DNA of 33,841 bases from Ardenticatenales bacterium (lineage in GTDB: Bacteria > Chloroflexota > Anaerolineae > Epilineales > Epilineaceae). Of the stretch, positions 30,609 to 33,841 are shown piece by piece. The notes below the pieces were generated by a model, which saw only the letters and a list, made by a program, of their open reading frames with translations, made no database searches and was not told where the DNA came from. The stretch is taken from the NCBI GenBank assembly GCA_020853525.1, contig JADYYS010000008.1:1-33841 (forward strand), written 5' to 3'. Positions within the stretch are counted from its first letter, which is position 1. The number at the start of each line of letters is the position of its first letter. The translations under genes and the position numbers were made by a program.

Positions 30609-32293
30609 GGCGCGTCGCCTCGTTGGGCGAACCCCTCCCGGCGCGCTGGGGCGCGCCTGTCCTCCCCAGCTGACGCTGGAGAGGACGGTCCAGTTGCTGG
30701 CCGAACCGTCGCGCTTCCCGAGGGGCGCTCAACGAGGGCGCGGACGGAGAGGGGGTCCCACGTCCGCGCGGCCAGCGTCACCCCGATCAGCACCCCCAGG
30801 AGCACCGTCATGTCGTGGACCCACAGCAGATCGAACAGGCTGTGGACCGCGACGGCCGTCAGGCTGCCGGCTGCGGCCAGGCCGAGCGCGCCCTCCAGCG
30901 CGCTGCGCGGTGCGACGGCGGCCCGCACGGCCAGGGCGAGGGCGGCGGCCATGAGCATGCACGTCGCCAACAGGCCGAGCACGCCGGTCTCGGCGAGCGT
31001 GTTCAGATAGGCGTTGTGGGCGTGACCCAGATCGTACGGCCAGCGGGGCAGGCGGTAGGCCTGGTAGCGGAGCGCATAGTGCCCGGGACCTTGCCCGAAC
31101 CATGGCCGGTCGGCCCACATCCGGGCCGCGGCGTCCCAGTGCGCCAGGCGCTCGATCGTCGAGAAGTTGGCGCCGGTGACGTCGGCGCGCGCCAGGTCGA
31201 GCCCGTCGCCGCCGTTGGAGGCGGCACCCGCCCCGGCGGCACCGGTGATCGTGGCGATGCGCGCCGCGACGGAGGACGGGACGCTGGGCGCGACGCCGAA
31301 GGCGACCGCGGTGACGACGGCCGTGAGGCCGAGGTAGGGCAGCACGACGGCAACCGTGTCGCGCGGCCGGCGCAGTCCGGCGGCGCAGCGCAGCACGGCC
31401 ATGGCACCGCCCCCGGCGACGGCGGCGAGCCAGGCGCCCCGCGACCACGACAGGCCGAGGCCGGCGAGGCAGGCGGCGGCCGCCAGCGCCGCGATGGGCA
31501 GCGCCAGGCGGTGGCCGGGGGTGAGCGGCAACCGCCCGCCGCGCGGATCGCGTCGCGGCCACAGCCGTTCGGCGATGAGCGCGACCCCGAGCGGCCAGAC
31601 GAGGTTCATGTAGCCGCCGAACGGGTTGGGCTGGCCGAAGTTGCCGAAGGCGCGCGACCGGCCGCCGGGCAGCCCGAAGGCGTCGGGGCCGATGCCGGCG
31701 AGGGCCAGGCGGCTGCCGTACGCGGCTTCGGCGGCGCCGCTGGCCAGGATCGCGATGACGAGAACGACGCCCCAGCGTCGGCCGCGGTGGCCTTCAAGCG
31801 TGCCGGCGACGGCCACGGCAGCGCCGAACACGCCCCAGCGCACGATCTCGACGGCCGCGGTGCCGGGCGAAGGGGCCCGCACGGCGCTGGCGACGAGGGC
31901 CGCGAGCGACAGGGCGGCGAGGCCCAGCAGCGGCAGGACGCCCGGCGCGATGCGTGGCCGTCGCCGCGTCGCCAGGTGGCCGAGCGCCACGCCGCCGACG
32001 GCCAGGGCCACAAGGGGGGACGGCGGGGTGAGGACGGCCGGGCCGAGGTGCATGGCCAGGCGCGGGCCGAACGGGACGAGCGCGACGGCGGCGGCCAGCG
32101 CGAGGGCGGGGGCGCGGGTCATCGCGAGGAGGGCGGCGAGTGAGAGGGCGGCAGCGAGGAGGGGGGCGAGGTCGCGGAGCGGGAGCCAGGCGAGGGCGGC
32201 GGCGAGGGTCGTCGCAGCGAGGAGCGGCCAAGCGCGCGCGGCCGCGCGTCCGAGGGCGGCGGTCGTCACGTGACGCGATTCGGCGACGGCGGA
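30605..32293 (-). CDS. O-antigen ligase/polymerase-like membrane protein
   Basis: I place the start at GTG 32293, five bases after the epimerase stop; GTG at 32269 is an alternative and no SD decides between them (563 or 554 residues approximately). About twelve membrane segments are visible. The Wzy_C/O-antigen-ligase signature is present: LAHWDAAARMWADRPWFGQGPGHYALRY, followed by HAHNAYLNTLAETGVLGLL (the segments are adjacent but continue separately). Such proteins join or polymerise lipid-linked glycans on the outside of the membrane. The last 45 residues or so are low complexity and include a palindromic repeat (30659-30686). The gene is downstream of the UDP-glucuronate decarboxylase-like gene. 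Confidence 0.88.
   Translation of the reverse strand, partial: SAVAESRHVTTAALGRAAARAWPLLAATTLAAALAWLPLRDLAPLLAAALSLAALLAMTRAPALALAAAVALVPFGPRLAMHLGPAVLTPPSPLVALAVGGVALGHLATRRRPRIAPGVLPLLGLAALSLAALVASAVRAPSPGTAAVEIVRWGVFGAAVAVAGTLEGHRGRRWGVVLVIAILASGAAEAAYGSRLALAGIGPDAFGLPGGRSRAFGNFGQPNPFGGYMNLVWPLGVALIAERLWPRRDPRGGRLPLTPGHRLALPIAALAAAACLAGLGLSWSRGAWLAAVAGGGAMAVLRCAAGLRRPRDTVAVVLPYLGLTAVVTAVAFGVAPSVPSSVAARIATITGAAGAGAASNGGDGLDLARADVTGANFSTIERLAHWDAAARMWADRPWFGQGPGHYALRYQAYRLPRWPYDLGHAHNAYLNTLAETGVLGLLATCMLMAAALALAVRAAVAPRSALEGALGLAAAGSLTAVAVHSLFDLLWVHDMTVLLGVLIGVTLAARTWDPLSVRALVERPSGSATVRPATGPSSPASAGEDRRAPARREGFAQRGDAP
30659..30686. repeat. Palindromic repeat inside a gene end
   Basis: GTCCTCCCCAGC and GCTGGAGAGGAC are inverted, 11 of 12 bases, around TGAC. 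It encodes part of the last 25 or so residues of the O-antigen-ligase-like protein. I see no second copy in this window. Confidence 0.65.
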
Positions 32294-32297
32294 CACG

Positions 32298-33251
32298 CTA
32301 GTGGCCGGCCCGCTGCAACTCGCTTGCGAACCACGCCACCGTCCGCGCCAGCCCGTCGTCCAGGCTGACGGTCGGCTGCCAGCCGAGGAGGGTGGTGGCA
32401 CGGGTGATGTCGGGGCAGCGGCGGGACGGGTCGCCGGTGCGTTCGGCGGGCAGGGGAAGAAGGGCGACGCCGGCCGGGTTGCCGGTGAGGGCGTTGATCC
32501 GCCGGGCGAACTCGAGCACGGTGAGCTCGAGCGGGTTGCCGATGTTCACCGGCCCGGTCACATCGCTGGCCATCAGGCGGACGATGCCGTCGACCAGATC
32601 GTCGACATAACAGAACGAGCGCGTCTGCTCGCCGTCGCCGAACGCCGTCAGCGGCTCGCCCTTGAGGGACTGGCTGACGAAGTTCGGGACGACGCGGCCG
32701 TCGTCCAGGCGCATCCGCGGGCCGTAGGTGTTGAAGATGCGGACGATCCGGATCGGCACGCCGTGCATCCGGTGGTAGGCCATCGTGATCGCCTCGGCGA
32801 AGCGCTTGGCCTCGTCGTATGCGCCGCGCGGGCCGAGCGTGTCGACGTTGCCGTGGTAGTCCTCGGTCTGCGGGTGGACGTCGGGGTCGCCGTAGATCTC
32901 GCTCGTCGAGGCCAGGAGGAAGCGCGCGCCCTTGGCCCTGGCCATGCCGAGCGCGTGGTAGGTGCCCAGGCTGTTCACCTTGAGAATCTGGATCGGCAGC
33001 CGCAGGAAGTCGATCGGGCTGGCGGGGGAGGCCAGATGGGCGATCGCGTCCACCGGGCCGTCCACGGTGAACGGGCGCGAGACGTCGTGCTCGATGAACG
33101 TCAACCGCGGGTGATCGGCCACCGCTTCGAGATTGCGCCGGCTGCCGGTGATCAGGTTGTCGACGACGATGACCTCGTCGCCCGCCGCCAGATAGCGTTC
33201 GACGAGATGCGAGCCGACGAATCCGGCGCCGCCGGTGATGACGATGCGCAT
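32298..33251 (-). CDS. UDP-glucuronate decarboxylase-like NAD-dependent epimerase (UXS type)
   Basis: UXS enzymes turn UDP-glucuronate into UDP-xylose by an NAD-linked oxidation, decarboxylation and reduction. The ATG at 33251 gives 317 residues; GGAGG lies upstream at about 11 nt. The Rossmann motif is [10 protein letters not shown] (7-16), the catalytic TSE is at 116-118 ([15 protein letters not shown]), and YDEAKR gives Tyr145 and Lys149. Motifs [35 protein letters not shown] and [13 protein letters not shown] are normal for the group. The STSEIYGDP and [11 protein letters not shown] forms favour UXS over dTDP-glucose dehydratase or UDP-galactose epimerase. It is the first gene of the polysaccharide operon. 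Confidence 0.9.
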   Translation of the reverse strand: MRIVITGGAGFVGSHLVERYLAAGDEVIVVDNLITGSRRNLEAVADHPRLTFIEHDVSRPFTVDGPVDAIAHLASPASPIDFLRLPIQILKVNSLGTYHALGMARAKGARFLLASTSEIYGDPDVHPQTEDYHGNVDTLGPRGAYDEAKRFAEAITMAYHRMHGVPIRIVRIFNTYGPRMRLDDGRVVPNFVSQSLKGEPLTAFGDGEQTRSFCYVDDLVDGIVRLMASDVTGPVNIGNPLELTVLEFARRINALTGNPAGVALLPLPAERTGDPSRRCPDITRATTLLGWQPTVSLDDGLARTVAWFASELQRAGH

Positions 33252-33279
33252 GGGGTGCGTTTCCTCCAGCGGCCGGCAC

Positions 33280-33355
33280 GGGGGCGGCACGGGGGCGGTT
33301 CGGGGGTTGGGGGAGTGTAAGGGGTGGGGTGGGGGTGGGTCAAAGGGTGGAGGGG
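33280..33355 (+). other. G-run tract upstream of the polysaccharide operon
   Basis: The plus strand has about eleven runs of three to five Gs, most one to six bases apart, including an 11-bp tandem unit GGCACGGGGGC (33275-33296). It can plausibly form G-quadruplexes. It lies just upstream of the operon's first start (33251, minus strand), in the promoter or leader. The rest of 33252-33447 has no gene that I can see. Confidence 0.6.
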
Positions 33356-33435
33356 TACGGGTATCGCACGCACGGGATCCGTGGGATGAGGGGGCGGTTC
33401 TTGTAGGCCGCATGGGTGGCGAACGGCGAATGCGT

Positions 33436-33477
33436 GGCCCTTTGGGCCTAACGCCCTGCGAGCCCCGAACGCAGGGC
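33436..33477 (-). terminator. Two hairpins at the end of the small secreted ORF
   Basis: GGCCC-TTT-GGGCC (33436-33448) is a perfect hairpin. GCCCTGCG (33453-33460) and CGCAGGGC (33470-33477) form a second one with a 9-nt loop. They bracket the stop of the ORF 33448-33627 on the minus strand. No T-run follows. Confidence 0.4.
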
Positions 33478-33627
33478 ACCGCCGAACTGCGCGACCGGCG
33501 CGGCCGTCCACGGCGGCGCCGGGCTGTCGGCGCGGGCGCGGGGCACGGCGGGCGCGAGCGAGACGGCGATGAGGACGACGGCGGCATAGCCGACAGAGAA
33601 CCGGGTGTGATGAAGTGGGTGATGCAT
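33448..33627 (-). CDS. Small secreted ORF, 59 residues, unknown function
   Basis: The ATG at 33627 has GAGG 5 nt upstream. Residues 1-33 look like a signal peptide: His/Arg-containing start, hydrophobic [17 protein letters not shown] and a cleavage-like ARA (31-33). The mature part would be about 26 residues, Pro/Ala/Trp-containing. It may be a tiny exported peptide or the broken 5' end of a longer secreted protein; the reading past the TAG shows no recognisable continuation in any frame. An IS256-like end lies about 90 bases upstream of its start. Confidence 0.35.
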   Translation of the reverse strand: MHHPLHHTRFSVGYAAVVLIAVSLAPAVPRARADSPAPPWTAAPVAQFGGALRSGLAGR

Positions 33628-33716
33628 GGAAACCTCGCGTGCTCGTTGGGCGGTGAATAAGGTCGGTGGGACGAGGCATCGGGCGGGTTGCTCAGCGGCG
33701 GATCAGCAAACATTAG

Positions 33717-33742
33717 GGTGCGTTGGGAATCTTGTGTAACCA
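33717..33742. mobile_element. Probable right terminal repeat of an IS256-like element
   Basis: From GGGTGCGTTGGGAATCTTGT onward the sequence resembles the ends of IS256-family elements (the TTGTGTAACC end is typical of many). It lies 12 bases beyond the transposase stop. The other end is outside the window, so inverted-repeat matching cannot be tested here. Confidence 0.5.
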
Positions 33743-33754
33743 GCCGGCCGCAGG

Positions 33755-33841
33755 TCAGAGGGGGAGGCGGTCATCGAAGCGGATGGCGAGCTGATTGAGG
33801 ACGAGGGGCCAGCCTTGGATGGCTCCGGTCCAGCGTTTGGA
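33755..33841 (-). CDS. IS256/Mutator-type transposase, C-terminal end only
   Basis: The 28 codons at the window edge end in TGA (33755-33757). They read [20 protein letters not shown], then DDRLPL. The W-x(4)-I-x-x-W-x-x-x-L-N-Q-L-x-I-x-F-x-D-R pattern is the C-terminal end of IS256-family DDE transposases as I know them. The rest is beyond the window. Confidence 0.75.
   Translation of the reverse strand, partial: SKRWTGAIQGWPLVLNQLAIRFDDRLPL

Noticed and set aside
33152-33679. Long minus-strand frame over the epimerase start
   Set aside because: It overlaps the real epimerase gene start and is Pro/Arg/Thr-rich with no motif.

Overview
This window is very GC-rich bacterial chromosome with ordinary housekeeping genes (mutM, plsX, fabF, fabH, gyrA, aqpZ), short intergenic gaps, many GTG starts and several 4-nt stop/start overlaps. 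The mixture (plsX apart from fabF-fabH, SCO1 next to a cupredoxin-like membrane protein, many small palindromic repeats starting TAGGGGC) suggests an uncultured member of the Chloroflexota. No rRNA or tRNA is visible, so that placement is inference.

Layout from left to right. Positions 1-325 are repeat-dense, with long inverted repeats and a MITE-like element. Positions 322-3263 hold three minus-strand genes: a His-rich membrane protein, a SCO1 protein and a cupredoxin/polytopic membrane protein. Then come mutM, a lipoprotein with an internal duplication (plus strand, strong promoter), a small secreted protein, and plsX followed by a NERD-like membrane protein. Positions 8357-9224 have no convincing gene but carry hairpins, a strong terminator and a 22-bp tandem repeat. 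Next are the remains of an Mrr restriction endonuclease and a minus-strand run of small enzymes (MBL-fold, DUF1801, PhnB-like), an SDR/DUF2867 protein that appears to start at CTG, aqpZ and an M50 site-2-type protease. Divergent from these, fabF-fabH and gyrA run on the plus strand.

Downstream of gyrA is a REP-associated tyrosine transposase (RAYT) with REP palindromes beside it, an apparent REPtron. The minus-strand block 21071-27880 reads, in transcription order, response regulator, histidine kinase, HtrA protease, membrane-anchored PDZ protein, secreted HEXXH metallopeptidase. It looks like an envelope protein quality-control module. The block 28051-33251 is a polysaccharide operon: UDP-glucuronate decarboxylase-like enzyme, O-antigen ligase/polymerase-like protein, flippase-like membrane protein, GT4 glycosyltransferase. 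The right edge has a small secreted ORF and the 3' end of an IS256-type insertion sequence.

The most unusual thread is the repeats. At least five genes have their stop codon inside, or at the first base of, a repeat: the 322-1542 gene, the 5870-6355 gene, the SDR gene, fabH and gyrA. The REP copies show a compensatory base-pair change, and a 22-bp repeat with core CACAGTGAWTCGG occurs in tandem at two separate places. Other points for follow-up are the His-rich/SCO1/cupredoxin cluster, the duplicated lipoprotein, the possible transcript at 8661-9056, and G-run tracts before and within the polysaccharide operon.
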